Notes under the pieces: model-generated
Told to the model about the DNA's origin: nothing
Database searches by the model: none
The model's input: only the letters and a program-made list of their open reading frames with translations
Translations under genes and position numbers: made by a program
In this document: in pieces, positions 7,143 to 14,630 of the stretch
Numbering within the stretch: position 1 is the first letter of the stretch
Layout: every line of letters begins with the position of its first letter
Source of the DNA: Geoalkalibacter ferrihydriticus DSM 17813
GTDB lineage: Bacteria; Desulfobacterota; Desulfuromonadia; Desulfuromonadales; Geoalkalibacteraceae
Length of the DNA stretch: 64,000 bases
Direction: 5' to 3'
NCBI RefSeq assembly: GCF_000820505.1
Contig: NZ_JWJD01000004.1
Span: 190,955 to 254,954 of the forward strand

Positions 7143-9131
7143 ATGTTGAAATTTATCCGCAAGCGCGATGGGCGCCTGGTACCCTTCGAGGAGAAAAAAA
7201 TCGGAGAGGCCATCCAGAAGGCGGTGCGCGCGGTGGGCGGCAGCGACATGAATCGCGCATCCGGCATCGCGCGCCAGGTGGTGGGCATCCTGGAAGTCAT
7301 CTACAAGGATGAGCGCATTCCCACCGTCGAAAACGTGCAGGATCTGGTTGAGAAGATTCTCATCGAAAACGGTCACGCCCAGGTCGCCAAGGCCTATATT
7401 CTTTACCGAAACCAGCACGAGAGCCTGCGTCGCACACAGGAATTCATGCGTGAGTCCATCGAGTCCATCGACTCCTATCTCGCCCAGGAGGACTGGCGGG
7501 TCAACGAAAACGCCAACATGGGCTACTCCCTGCAGGGGCTCAACAATCATATCGCCAGCAACATCACCAGCAACTACTGGCTCAACAAAATCTACCCCGA
7601 GTACATCGCCGCGCCGCATCGCAATGCCGATCTACACCTTCACGACCTCGGCATGCTCTCGGTTTATTGCTGCGGCTGGGACCTCAAAGAGGTGCTGCTC
7701 AAAGGCTTCACCGGCGCCTACGGCAAGGTGCAGAGCGGCCCGCCCAAACACTTCCGCACCGCCCTCGGGCAGGTGGTCAACTTTTTCTACACCCTGCAGG
7801 GCGAGGCCGCCGGCGCCCAGGCCTTCGCCAATTTCGACACCCTTCTGGCACCCTTCATTCGCTACGACGGCCTCGGCTTTACCGAGGTCAAGCAGGCCAT
7901 GCAGGAGTTCATCTTCAACATGAACGTGCCGACCCGGGTCGGTTTCCAGACGCCCTTTACCAATGTCACCATGGACATGACTCCGCCTTCGACCCTGGCC
8001 GGCGAAGGGGTAATTATCGGCGGACGGCTGACTGAAGCCACCTACGGCGAATTCCAAGAGGAGATGGACCTCTTCAATCGCGCCTTCTGCGAAGTGATGA
8101 TGGCGGGCGACGCCTCGGGGCGCATCTTCTCTTTTCCCATCCCGACCTACAATCTGACACGCGAACTGGACTGGGAGAGCACCCGCTTCCAGCCCATATG
8201 GGAGATGACCGCCAAGTACGGCATTCCCTATTTCAGCAACTTCATCAATTCGGACATGAGTCCCGAGGACGCGCGCTCCATGTGCTGCCGCCTACGTCTC
8301 GACAACCGCGAGTTGCGGCGGCGCGGCGGCGGACTGTTCGGCAGCAACCCGTTGACCGGCTCCATCGGCGTGGTGACCCTCAACCTGCCGCGCGCCGCCT
8401 ATCTGGCTGATTCCAAGGAAGCCTTTTTCGCGCGCATTGGCGAATTGATGGACATCGCGCGCGACTCTCTGGAGATCAAGCGCAAGCAGCTTGAGCGCTT
8501 CACCGAGCACGGCCTCTACCCTTACAGCCGTTTTTACCTCGACGGCATCAAAGAGCGCTCGGGAAATTTTTGGGACAATCACTTCTCCACCATCGGCCTG
8601 ATCGGCATGAACGAAGCCTGTCTCAACCTTCTCGGCCGCGACATCACGACCCCGGCCGGAAATGCCCTGGCGGTGGAAACCCTGGAATTCATGCGCACCA
8701 AGCTGGAAGCCTACCAGGAAGAAACCGGGCACCTGTACAACCTGGAAGCCACCCCCGGCGAAGGCACCAGCTTTCGTCTGGCGCGCGCCGATCATGAGCG
8801 CTACCCCGAAATTCTGGCCGCAGGCCATGAGCAACCCTACTATACCAACAGCACCCAACTGCCGGTGGGCAGCACCGATGATATCTTCCAGGCCCTGCGT
8901 CATCAGGACCAGTTGCAGACCCGCTACACCGGCGGCACGGTATTTCACGGCTTCCTCGGCGAGCGCCTCGACGACTGGCAAAGCGCACGCCTGCTGGCGC
9001 GGCGCATCGCCGAGAATTTCCACCTGCCCTACTTCACCATCACACCGACCTTCACCATCTGCCCCGAACATGGCTACATTGCCGGCGAGCACTTCGAATG
9101 CCCGCACTCTGGGCATGGCCAGGCGGCCTGA
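7143..9131 (+). CDS. nrdD: anaerobic ribonucleoside-triphosphate reductase (class III), catalytic part without the glycyl-radical loop
   Basis: The 662-residue protein reduces ribonucleotides to deoxyribonucleotides without oxygen. An ATP-cone regulatory domain fills about residues 1-90 (KFIRKRDGRLVPFEEKKIGEA). The ten-stranded barrel follows, with ASNITSNYWLNKIYPEYIAA, DLHLHDLG and PTRVGFQTPFTN. The sequence stops soon after TICPEHGYIAGEHFECPHSG, where other NrdD proteins continue with a CxxC zinc site and the RVxGY radical loop. That loop is encoded by the next small ORF, in the same frame after TGA and 24 bases. The enzyme is therefore in two pieces. The gene is the first of three with the radical-domain gene and nrdG. 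Confidence 0.93.
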   Translation: MLKFIRKRDGRLVPFEEKKIGEAIQKAVRAVGGSDMNRASGIARQVVGILEVIYKDERIPTVENVQDLVEKILIENGHAQVAKAYILYRNQHESLRRTQEFMRESIESIDSYLAQEDWRVNENANMGYSLQGLNNHIASNITSNYWLNKIYPEYIAAPHRNADLHLHDLGMLSVYCCGWDLKEVLLKGFTGAYGKVQSGPPKHFRTALGQVVNFFYTLQGEAAGAQAFANFDTLLAPFIRYDGLGFTEVKQAMQEFIFNMNVPTRVGFQTPFTNVTMDMTPPSTLAGEGVIIGGRLTEATYGEFQEEMDLFNRAFCEVMMAGDASGRIFSFPIPTYNLTRELDWESTRFQPIWEMTAKYGIPYFSNFINSDMSPEDARSMCCRLRLDNRELRRRGGGLFGSNPLTGSIGVVTLNLPRAAYLADSKEAFFARIGELMDIARDSLEIKRKQLERFTEHGLYPYSRFYLDGIKERSGNFWDNHFSTIGLIGMNEACLNLLGRDITTPAGNALAVETLEFMRTKLEAYQEETGHLYNLEATPGEGTSFRLARADHERYPEILAAGHEQPYYTNSTQLPVGSTDDIFQALRHQDQLQTRYTGGTVFHGFLGERLDDWQSARLLARRIAENFHLPYFTITPTFTICPEHGYIAGEHFECPHSGHGQAA

Positions 9132-9155
9132 CATTCACCTGCGGAGGAGAACATC

Positions 9156-9302
9156 ATGAACCCCAAATGCGAAGCAAAGGTTGAAGTCTATTCCCGCGTC
9201 TGCGGATTTTTCCGCCCCGTGCAGCAATGGAACAAAGGCAAGAAAGAAGAATTCCGCGACCGCCGTGAATTTCTTGTCGAGCAGAGCAACGGCAAAGGCT
9301 GA
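9156..9302 (+). CDS. separately encoded NrdD glycyl-radical domain (48 aa)
   Basis: The 48-residue peptide looks like the extreme C-terminus of class III ribonucleotide reductase: KVEVYSRVCGFFRPVQQWNK, then KKEEFRDRREFL. Gly17 in SRVCGFF is the expected radical glycine activated by NrdG. Cys5 may be part of the split zinc site. It has its own ATG and a strong GCGGAGGAG ribosome site (9141-9149), and sits between nrdD and nrdG. It probably docks onto the truncated NrdD to complete the active site, as YfiD does for damaged pyruvate formate-lyase (comparison only). It is too short for many gene finders. Confidence 0.85.
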   Translation: MNPKCEAKVEVYSRVCGFFRPVQQWNKGKKEEFRDRREFLVEQSNGKG

Positions 9303-9305
9303 TTC

Positions 9306-10004
9306 ATGGGCATCAAAGGATTCCAGGGAACCAGCCTGCTTGATTTCCCCGGCCGCATCGCCTCCCTGGTCTTTTTCGGCGGGTGCAATCTCACCTGCCC
9401 CTTCTGCCACAATCCATCCCTGGTGCTGACGCCGGAGGATCACCCCGATTACCCCCCGCAGGTGCTGCTGGGGGAACTCGCGGAGCGCCGTGCTTTCATA
9501 GACGGCGCCGTGGTCTCCGGCGGCGAGCCGACCCTCGACCCTGAACTGCCGGGGTTTCTGCGCCAGATCAAGGCCCTTGGCCTGCTGGTCAAGCTCGACA
9601 CCAACGGTCTGGCGCCGGATATGCTCGCAAGCCTGATTGATGAAGAACTTCTCGATTATGTGGCTCTCGATGTCAAGACCGCCCCAAGCCGTTACGGCGA
9701 GCTGCATCGCGCCCCCGTCGACCTCGACCTGCTGCCGCGCAGTGTGCAGTTGCTTAAATCCAGCGCGCTTGATTACGAATTCCGCACCACCTGCGTTCCC
9801 GGCTTCGTCGAGGAGAGTGACATTCGCGCTCTTGGCGAGCTCTTGACGGGGGGCCGGCGCTGGGTCCTGCAACAGTTCGTCCCCCAGCACTCGCTTGCAC
9901 TGCCTCTGCGGAAAATCACCTCACATCCCCCCGCCAAGCTGCATCAAATGGCGGCCATCGCCCGCGACCATGTTGCCGAGGTGAAACTGCGCGGCATCGA
10001 ATAA
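9306..10004 (+). CDS. nrdG: anaerobic ribonucleotide reductase activating protein (radical SAM)
   Basis: A 232-residue radical SAM activase that makes the glycyl radical on NrdD using S-adenosylmethionine. The cluster motif CNLTCPFCHNP (CxxxCxxC) is near residue 29, in the typical context LVFFGGCNLTCPFCHNPSLV. The GGEPTLD motif near residue 76 is the SAM-binding glycine-rich strand, and LKVDTNG-like VKLDTNG follows near 100. Length fits the longer NrdG subgroup (TIGR02495-like). It starts 3 bases after the radical-domain ORF, so the three genes form one unit. Confidence 0.92.
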   Translation: MGIKGFQGTSLLDFPGRIASLVFFGGCNLTCPFCHNPSLVLTPEDHPDYPPQVLLGELAERRAFIDGAVVSGGEPTLDPELPGFLRQIKALGLLVKLDTNGLAPDMLASLIDEELLDYVALDVKTAPSRYGELHRAPVDLDLLPRSVQLLKSSALDYEFRTTCVPGFVEESDIRALGELLTGGRRWVLQQFVPQHSLALPLRKITSHPPAKLHQMAAIARDHVAEVKLRGIE

Positions 10005-10058
10005 GCACGTCCCGCCTTGAGCCTGCCCCCCCGGCAGAATTTGCGCTGAAACTACACC

Positions 10059-10087
10059 TTGACACCTTCTCTTAGCTTTTTTATCCT
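10059..10087 (+). promoter_or_regulatory. sigma70-type promoter of the nickel ECF transporter operon
   Basis: TTGACA (10059-10064) and TATCCT (10082-10087) with 17 bases between. The start point would fall near 10093, inside the proposed NikR operator. Confidence 0.65.
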
Positions 10088-10091
10088 GCCA

Positions 10092-10118
10092 GTGATACAA
10101 TATCCGAATTCGTAGCAT
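10092..10118 (+). promoter_or_regulatory. candidate NikR operator
   Basis: GTGATAC (10092-10098), 13 bases, then GTAGCAT (10112-10118). The NikR consensus known to me for deltaproteobacteria is GTGTTAC-N13/14-GTAACAC, so the half sites match 6 of 7 and 5 of 7 with correct spacing. The site overlaps the expected transcription start, which fits repression by nickel-bound NikR. Confidence 0.55.
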
Positions 10119-10196
10119 TCAAAGGTTGCCGCCAGGCGCTTGCTCAACCCGTTTGACTTAGTTGCCAAGATGAGTTTTCAATTCAGGAGATCGTCC

Positions 10197-10526
10197 ATGA
10201 AAAAATTTGTCTGTCCGATTCCGGCGGCGCTTTTGCTCCTCGTCCTGACATCGACATCGGTCTGGGCCCACGGGATGAGCATTTTCGCCTACGTCGACAA
10301 CCAGGTTGTTTACACCGAGAGCTATTTCTCCAACGGCCAGGCGGTGCGCCAGGGACGCGTGCTGGTCTTCGACAGCGAGAGGAACCCATTGTTGGAAGGC
10401 GAAACCGACGATGAAGGTCTGTTTGACTTTCCCGTTCCCAAGATTGATGATCTGACCCTCGTCATCGAAGCCGGAATGGGTCATAAGGCGGTTTTTGTTC
10501 TTGAAAAATCCGCAGTGCAGGAATAA
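10197..10526 (+). CDS. periplasmic accessory protein of the nickel ECF transporter (NikK/NikL-like)
   Basis: The 109-residue product has a signal peptide (ALLLLVLTSTSVWA) followed by a mature end beginning HGM. It is a single beta-rich domain with NGQAVRQGRVLVFDSERNPL and GETDDEGLFDFPVP, resembling a carboxypeptidase-regulatory (Ig-like) fold. A histidine exposed at the mature N-terminus could help capture metal, as histidine at position 2 does in NikM and CbiM. The start at 10197 follows AGGAGA. It is the first gene of the operon behind the NikR site. NikK/NikL assignment rests on position and architecture, not on a recognised motif. Confidence 0.6.
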   Translation: MKKFVCPIPAALLLLVLTSTSVWAHGMSIFAYVDNQVVYTESYFSNGQAVRQGRVLVFDSERNPLLEGETDDEGLFDFPVPKIDDLTLVIEAGMGHKAVFVLEKSAVQE

Positions 10527-10529
10527 TCC

Positions 10530-10874
10530 ATGCGCTGGGCCCTACGAACCCTTAGCCTGGGAGCCTGCCTGATGCTGCTGAGCGGGACATTGACGCCGCT
10601 TTCCGCCAAGGCCGCCACCGCCCTACCGGAGGAAGCCGCCGTCTCAGCACCGCAGGAGAATTCCTGCGGCGAGGTGCTGGTTTTGCTGCGGCAGCAGAAC
10701 CAAGATCTCGCGCGCGACATGCGCCGCCTGCATCGCGAGTTGGCGGCCCTGCGCCACGAACTGGAACAACCCGGCCTGAAGGAAATTTTCAGTGGCATCG
10801 GCTATATCTTCGGCCTGTGCGGAGTGGCGTTCTTTTTTCTGGGCCGCAAAAGCCGCGCCGAAGACGGGGGATAA
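10530..10874 (+). CDS. small membrane protein of the nickel transporter operon (NikL/NikN-like)
   Basis: The 114-residue protein has an N-terminal signal or anchor segment (LGACLMLLSGTLTPLSA) and a predicted coiled coil at about residues 45-85 (LVLLRQQNQDLARDMRRLHR and LAALRHELEQ). A C-terminal membrane segment follows (IGYIFGLCGVAFFFLG) with a basic end. Extra small membrane subunits of this layout occur with NikM-type ECF transporters. It lies three bases after the previous gene and seven before nikM. No catalytic motif is seen; a structural role in metal delivery or complex assembly is inferred. Confidence 0.5.
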   Translation: MRWALRTLSLGACLMLLSGTLTPLSAKAATALPEEAAVSAPQENSCGEVLVLLRQQNQDLARDMRRLHRELAALRHELEQPGLKEIFSGIGYIFGLCGVAFFFLGRKSRAEDGG

Positions 10875-10880
10875 GCGGCC

Positions 10881-11504
10881 ATGCATATTTCTGATGGGGT
10901 TCTGCCGGTCAGCGTAGCTCTGGGGAGTGGGGCGGCGAGTCTCGCCCTGGCCGCCTGGAGTGCGCGCCGCACGCCCAGCGAAGACTTGCCGAAACTGGCG
11001 GTGGTTGCGGCATCCTTTTTCGTTGCCTCCCTGGTTCACGTGCCTCTAGGCCCCACCAGCGTCCATCTGCTGATTCCGGGACTGGTCGGCATCCTGCTGG
11101 GCTCCGCATCATTTCTGGCCATCGCCCTGGGTCTGGTCCTGCAAAGTCTGCTGTTTCAATACGGCGGATTGACCGCCCTGGGGGCCAATGCCTTGCTGAT
11201 GGGCATCCCGGCCCTGATCTGCGGCTGGCTGTTTCAGCGCCTCAAGGGGCACAACCGCAAGCGCCAGATGATCGTCGGCGGCATTATCGGCGGCCTCGGC
11301 ACGGTCTTCGCGGCCATGCTCCTGGCCGTTCTTCTGGCCAGCGGCGGCGAGGATTTTTTCGGCGTGGCACGCCTTGCGGTGCTTGCCCATGTGCCGGTCG
11401 TGGCCATCGAGGCTCTGGTCAGCGCCTTTACCATCGGGTTTCTGTGCAAGGTCAAACCTGAACTTCTGCACCTGGCCCAAACCGGCCTGAAACGGGAACA
11501 TTGA
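10881..11504 (+). CDS. nikM: ECF transporter substrate-binding membrane protein NikM/CbiM
   Basis: The 207-residue S component starts MHISDGVLPVSV, the CbiM/NikM hallmark. In this family Met1 and His2 and later histidines bind the metal directly, so there is no signal peptide. About six hydrophobic segments follow, including FFVASLVHVPLGPTSVHLL and ALGANALLMGIPALICG. The family imports Ni2+ or Co2+. Nickel is favoured by the NikR-like operator, the histidine-rich ATPase tail and the presence of a separate cobalt system in the cobalamin operon. The stop overlaps the next start in TGATG. Confidence 0.88.
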   Translation: MHISDGVLPVSVALGSGAASLALAAWSARRTPSEDLPKLAVVAASFFVASLVHVPLGPTSVHLLIPGLVGILLGSASFLAIALGLVLQSLLFQYGGLTALGANALLMGIPALICGWLFQRLKGHNRKRQMIVGGIIGGLGTVFAAMLLAVLLASGGEDFFGVARLAVLAHVPVVAIEALVSAFTIGFLCKVKPELLHLAQTGLKREH

Positions 11505-12430
11505 TGATTTCAACGCCCGGCGGAGTCATCCAGGCAGCGGCCGGGATTTTACCCGCCGCCTTGCTGATTCTGCTCGGCGGTGCGAGTCTGGTGGCCATCT
11601 TGCTCAAGCGGGCGGCGCGCAATAGGCGCGACGGCTCGCCGGAGCAAAACTGGGCGGTTCCGGTCATCGATCAGGCCGGCGGCGACTCGCCCTTTCACTG
11701 CTGGGATGTGCGCTTTAAACTCGTGAGCCTGCTGGCCTTTGCTTTTTTCATCGTCGCGACGCGCTCCCTCACCAGCGCGCTGCTCGCGCTGGGGTTGGCC
11801 GCACTCACTGCGGCGGCCGCGCGGGTCTGCTGGAAGCGCGTCGGGCGGAGGCTGCTGGCCATGAGCGGCTTTCTCGCCATGTTCGTCATCGTCATGCCGT
11901 TGACCGCGGTGGTTTATCCCGACGACACCCTGTTGGTTTTTCCGGAGATTTCGCGCCTGCCCCTCAATCTGCGCGGCCTCGAACTGGCGCTTGCGATCTG
12001 CGCCAAGGCCTGTGCCGTAGCCCTGCTCATGGAGCCGCTGCTGGCCACCGCGCCTCTCTCCACCACGCTTGAGGGACTCACGCGCCTGGGGGTACCGCCC
12101 AAAGTCGGCCAGATGATCCTGCTCGCCCACCGCTACATTTTCGTCTTTCTTGAAGAAGCGCGCCGCATGACGATCGGCATGAATGTGCGCGGTTTTCGCA
12201 AACGCACCCAGGTGGAGACCCTGCGGGTCATGGGCAATTTTCTCGGCATGCTGTTCATCCGTAGTTTCGAGCGCACCCATCGGGTGTTCGACGCCATGCA
12301 GGCGCGTGGGTTCGAAGGCGTCTTTCCGCAACAGGCGCAATTTCACGCCCAACCCAGCGATTGGCTCAAGGGAGCCTTCTTCTTGGCCCTCGGGCTGTTT
12401 CTCGTAATTTTCGATCGCCTCTGGTCCTGA
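11504..12430 (+). CDS. nikQ: ECF transporter transmembrane (T) component, CbiQ/NikQ type
   Basis: The 308-residue T component couples the S component to the ATPase. Family features are DVRFKLVSLLAFAFFIVATRS, several membrane helices and the cytoplasmic coupling motifs EEARRMTIGMNVRGFRK (about residue 215) and ERTHRVFDAMQARGF (about residue 260). It has about 65 extra N-terminal residues, with an added hydrophobic segment (ILPAALLILLGGASLVAILL) and a basic stretch before the usual start. That may be a fused small subunit. It overlaps nikM by one base. Confidence 0.87.
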   Translation: MISTPGGVIQAAAGILPAALLILLGGASLVAILLKRAARNRRDGSPEQNWAVPVIDQAGGDSPFHCWDVRFKLVSLLAFAFFIVATRSLTSALLALGLAALTAAAARVCWKRVGRRLLAMSGFLAMFVIVMPLTAVVYPDDTLLVFPEISRLPLNLRGLELALAICAKACAVALLMEPLLATAPLSTTLEGLTRLGVPPKVGQMILLAHRYIFVFLEEARRMTIGMNVRGFRKRTQVETLRVMGNFLGMLFIRSFERTHRVFDAMQARGFEGVFPQQAQFHAQPSDWLKGAFFLALGLFLVIFDRLWS

Positions 12431-12458
12431 ACCACGCCAAGGAGGACGCTTCTTCCCA

Positions 12459-14339
12459 ATGCACCAGATTCATCGCCTGCCCCCCATGCCTTTTACGGGC
12501 GAGGCCCTGTTCGACATTCGCAGGCTCAATTTCCACTATCCCAACGGCCACTGCGCCCTGCGAAACATCGACTTGCGCATCGCACCCGGCGACCGCATCG
12601 CCCTGGTCGGGCAAAACGGCTCCGGCAAATCAACCCTGGTGCGCCACCTCAACGGCCTCTTGGCCGTGCAGCAGGGCCGCCTTACCTACAAGGGGCTGCC
12701 CCTTGGGGGTGAACACCTGCGGCGCGCGCGCCTCGAAATCGGGCTGCTCTTTCAAGACCCCGACGACCAGTTGTTTTGCAACTCCCTTTACGAAGATGTC
12801 GCCTTCGGCCCCCTCAATCAGGGCCTGCAAACCCCGGAGGTTGATCTGCTGGTCAAAGAGTCCCTGGCACAGGTCGGTCTCGGGCATCTGCTGTACAAAC
12901 CCTCTCACCACCTGAGCTACGGGCAGAAAAAACGCGCGGCTCTCGCCACGCTTCTGGCCATGAAGCCTGAAGTGCTGATCCTCGATGAGCCCACCGCCAA
13001 CCTGGATTCGGCCCAGGAAAACATCCTCATCGAGCTGCTGCGCGACTTTGCGGGCACCCTGATCTGCATCACCCACGACCTGCTCTTCGCTTATGAACTC
13101 TGCCGCAGGGCGGTGGTTCTCGACCAGGGCCGCATTCACCACGATTTCAGCATGCCTGAGCTGGTTTCGCATCGCCCTTCCCTGCGCGAACACGGGCTGG
13201 ATTTCTCCTTCCGTCTGCACGATCCCCTGGCCACGGCAGCGCCTCTGCCTGCGGCTGAAATTGCCGAACTCGCACCGCCCCGGGCTGTGGCGCCGCCCCC
13301 GTCCGGTGCCGGGCACGCCCCTCCCCTGGTGGAGCTGCGCGCTTACCATTTTGCCTATCCGGACGGCACCTGCGCCCTAAACGGCATCGATTTCAGCCTG
13401 AGACCAGGCGAAAGCGTCGCCGTCGTCGGCGAAAACGGGGCTGGCAAAACAACTCTGTTATCCTGTCTCCTGGGTGTGCGCCACGGCGAGGGCGCGCATC
13501 TTTTCGCCGGACGACCGGTCGGCAAAAAACAGCGCCGCGAACTCTGGCGCCAGGTCGGCATGGTGTTCCAGGATCCATCCGATCAGCTCTTTTGCGCCAG
13601 TTGCGCCGAAGAAGTGGCTTTTGGTCCGCGCCAGATGGGCCTGCCCACCGACGAGATCGCGCGGCGCGTGGCGGAAGCCCTGGCCCGAGTGCGGCTGGCG
13701 GGCTATGAAGAACGCGTGCCCCTGCATCTTTCGGGCGGCGAGCGTAAGCGGCTGGCCATCGCCACGGTTCTGAGCCTCAACCCCGAAATCCTCATCCTCG
13801 ACGAGCCCACCGCCGGCCTCGACCCCCAGGGCGAAGAACTCTTGCTGGAGATTCTAGGAGAACTTTCACAAACCCGCGTCCTGGTCAGTCACGACCCCTA
13901 TCTGGTCGGCAAGCTGACACAACGCACCCTGGTCATGCACCAGGGCCGCATCCTTGAGGATTATTCCACCGCAGAATTTCTCGCCGATCAGAACCACAAA
14001 AACCTGAACGCTTTGGCCCTGAGTTACAAGTCTGTCTGCTGCAACGAAATTCGGGAATTACAGCACCGCCATGAGCACAGCCACCCTCATCGCCATCTGC
14101 ACGAACATGCCCACCGCCACGGCGACTTGGTACACTGTCACCTCCATGAGCATGAACACATGCATCCGCACGACTACATCCATGCACATCACACCCATTC
14201 AGAGCAACATGACCACCCCCCGCAACCGCGCTACCACGAGCACGGCCATGCCGAACATGAACAGGAGCCTCACGAGCATGAACATCGTCCGGAGGCTCCC
14301 CTTGAACCTAAAAAAACGGCGCCGGACGCAGACAGATAG
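12459..14339 (+). CDS. nikO: ECF transporter ATPase, two fused CbiO/NikO domains with histidine-rich tail
   Basis: The 626-residue protein holds both ATPase halves in one chain. Domain 1 (about 10-265) has Walker A GQNGSGKST, Q-loop FQDPDDQLF, signature LSYGQKKRA and Walker B VLILDEPTANLD. Domain 2 (about 290-530) has GENGAGKTT, FQDPSDQLF, LSGGERKRLA and ILILDEPTAGLD. Residues about 540-620 are a remarkable run of His with Glu, in patterns such as HRHEHSHPHRH and HEHEHMHPHDY, and could bind many nickel ions in the cytoplasm. AAGGAGG sits 12 bases before ATG 12459. It is the last gene of the operon. Confidence 0.93.
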   Translation: MHQIHRLPPMPFTGEALFDIRRLNFHYPNGHCALRNIDLRIAPGDRIALVGQNGSGKSTLVRHLNGLLAVQQGRLTYKGLPLGGEHLRRARLEIGLLFQDPDDQLFCNSLYEDVAFGPLNQGLQTPEVDLLVKESLAQVGLGHLLYKPSHHLSYGQKKRAALATLLAMKPEVLILDEPTANLDSAQENILIELLRDFAGTLICITHDLLFAYELCRRAVVLDQGRIHHDFSMPELVSHRPSLREHGLDFSFRLHDPLATAAPLPAAEIAELAPPRAVAPPPSGAGHAPPLVELRAYHFAYPDGTCALNGIDFSLRPGESVAVVGENGAGKTTLLSCLLGVRHGEGAHLFAGRPVGKKQRRELWRQVGMVFQDPSDQLFCASCAEEVAFGPRQMGLPTDEIARRVAEALARVRLAGYEERVPLHLSGGERKRLAIATVLSLNPEILILDEPTAGLDPQGEELLLEILGELSQTRVLVSHDPYLVGKLTQRTLVMHQGRILEDYSTAEFLADQNHKNLNALALSYKSVCCNEIRELQHRHEHSHPHRHLHEHAHRHGDLVHCHLHEHEHMHPHDYIHAHHTHSEQHDHPPQPRYHEHGHAEHEQEPHEHEHRPEAPLEPKKTAPDADR

Positions 14340-14367
14340 CACGTTTTTTATTTTCGTAACAATTAAT

Positions 14368-14396
14368 TTGACATACGTATTTTTTTTTCGTATGTT
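14368..14396 (+). promoter_or_regulatory. promoter of a candidate small RNA
   Basis: TTGACA (14368-14373), 17 bases, TATGTT (14391-14396). The spacer lies within a small palindrome (ACATACG 14371-14377 with CGTATGT 14389-14395) that might be an operator or a weak terminator for the transporter operon. Confidence 0.5.
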
Positions 14397-14402
14397 CTGA
14401 CC

Positions 14403-14525
14403 TGGTTGTGCTTCCGTCCTTGGCAGGGGGAATAGCAGCCAACCTGCAATCGACTCTCCTACCTTGGAGCCCCCTTTTGTTCATGGGGGCAGCAACGGCC
14501 TCCCATCCGCGCTGCCCCCTTTTTT
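14403..14525 (+). ncRNA. candidate stand-alone structured small RNA, about 120 nt
   Basis: A good promoter ends at 14396 and a strong terminator ends at 14525, with no ORF and no plus-strand gene after it (the next gene is convergent). The 5' half can fold as a long hairpin: GGTTG with CAACC, TGC with GCA, TTCC with GGAA. In the 3' half, GGGGGCAGC (14485-14493) can pair either back with GCCCCC or forward with the terminator strand. I recognise no family. A GCAGG...GGAA...GCAGCC stretch recalls the SRP RNA apical loop but lacks its stem. Confidence 0.4.
14485..14525 (+). terminator. intrinsic terminator of the candidate small RNA
   Basis: GGGGGCAGC (14485-14493) pairs with GCTGCCCCC (14511-14519), followed by six T. 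Confidence 0.8.
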
Positions 14526-14630
14526 CATTTTCAAGCCCCACCTCGTGCCACATGCGGCTCGTCCTGTCTTCTAATTCCGGCTCTTTTCAGCGCGTTTGCG
14601 TTACGCCAACCTGCCTAAGTGCGCGAGACA

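Noticed and set aside
9129-9158. TGA between nrdD and the radical-domain ORF read as selenocysteine
   Set aside because: The following codons carry a strong ribosome site and an ATG, the bridge would add unrelated residues, and I saw no clear SECIS hairpin. Re-start is simpler.
14403-14525. SRP (4.5S) RNA identity for the candidate small RNA
   Set aside because: A GCAGG...GGAA...GCAGCC resemblance exists but the stem that closes the GGAA loop is missing, and the ends do not pair as expected.
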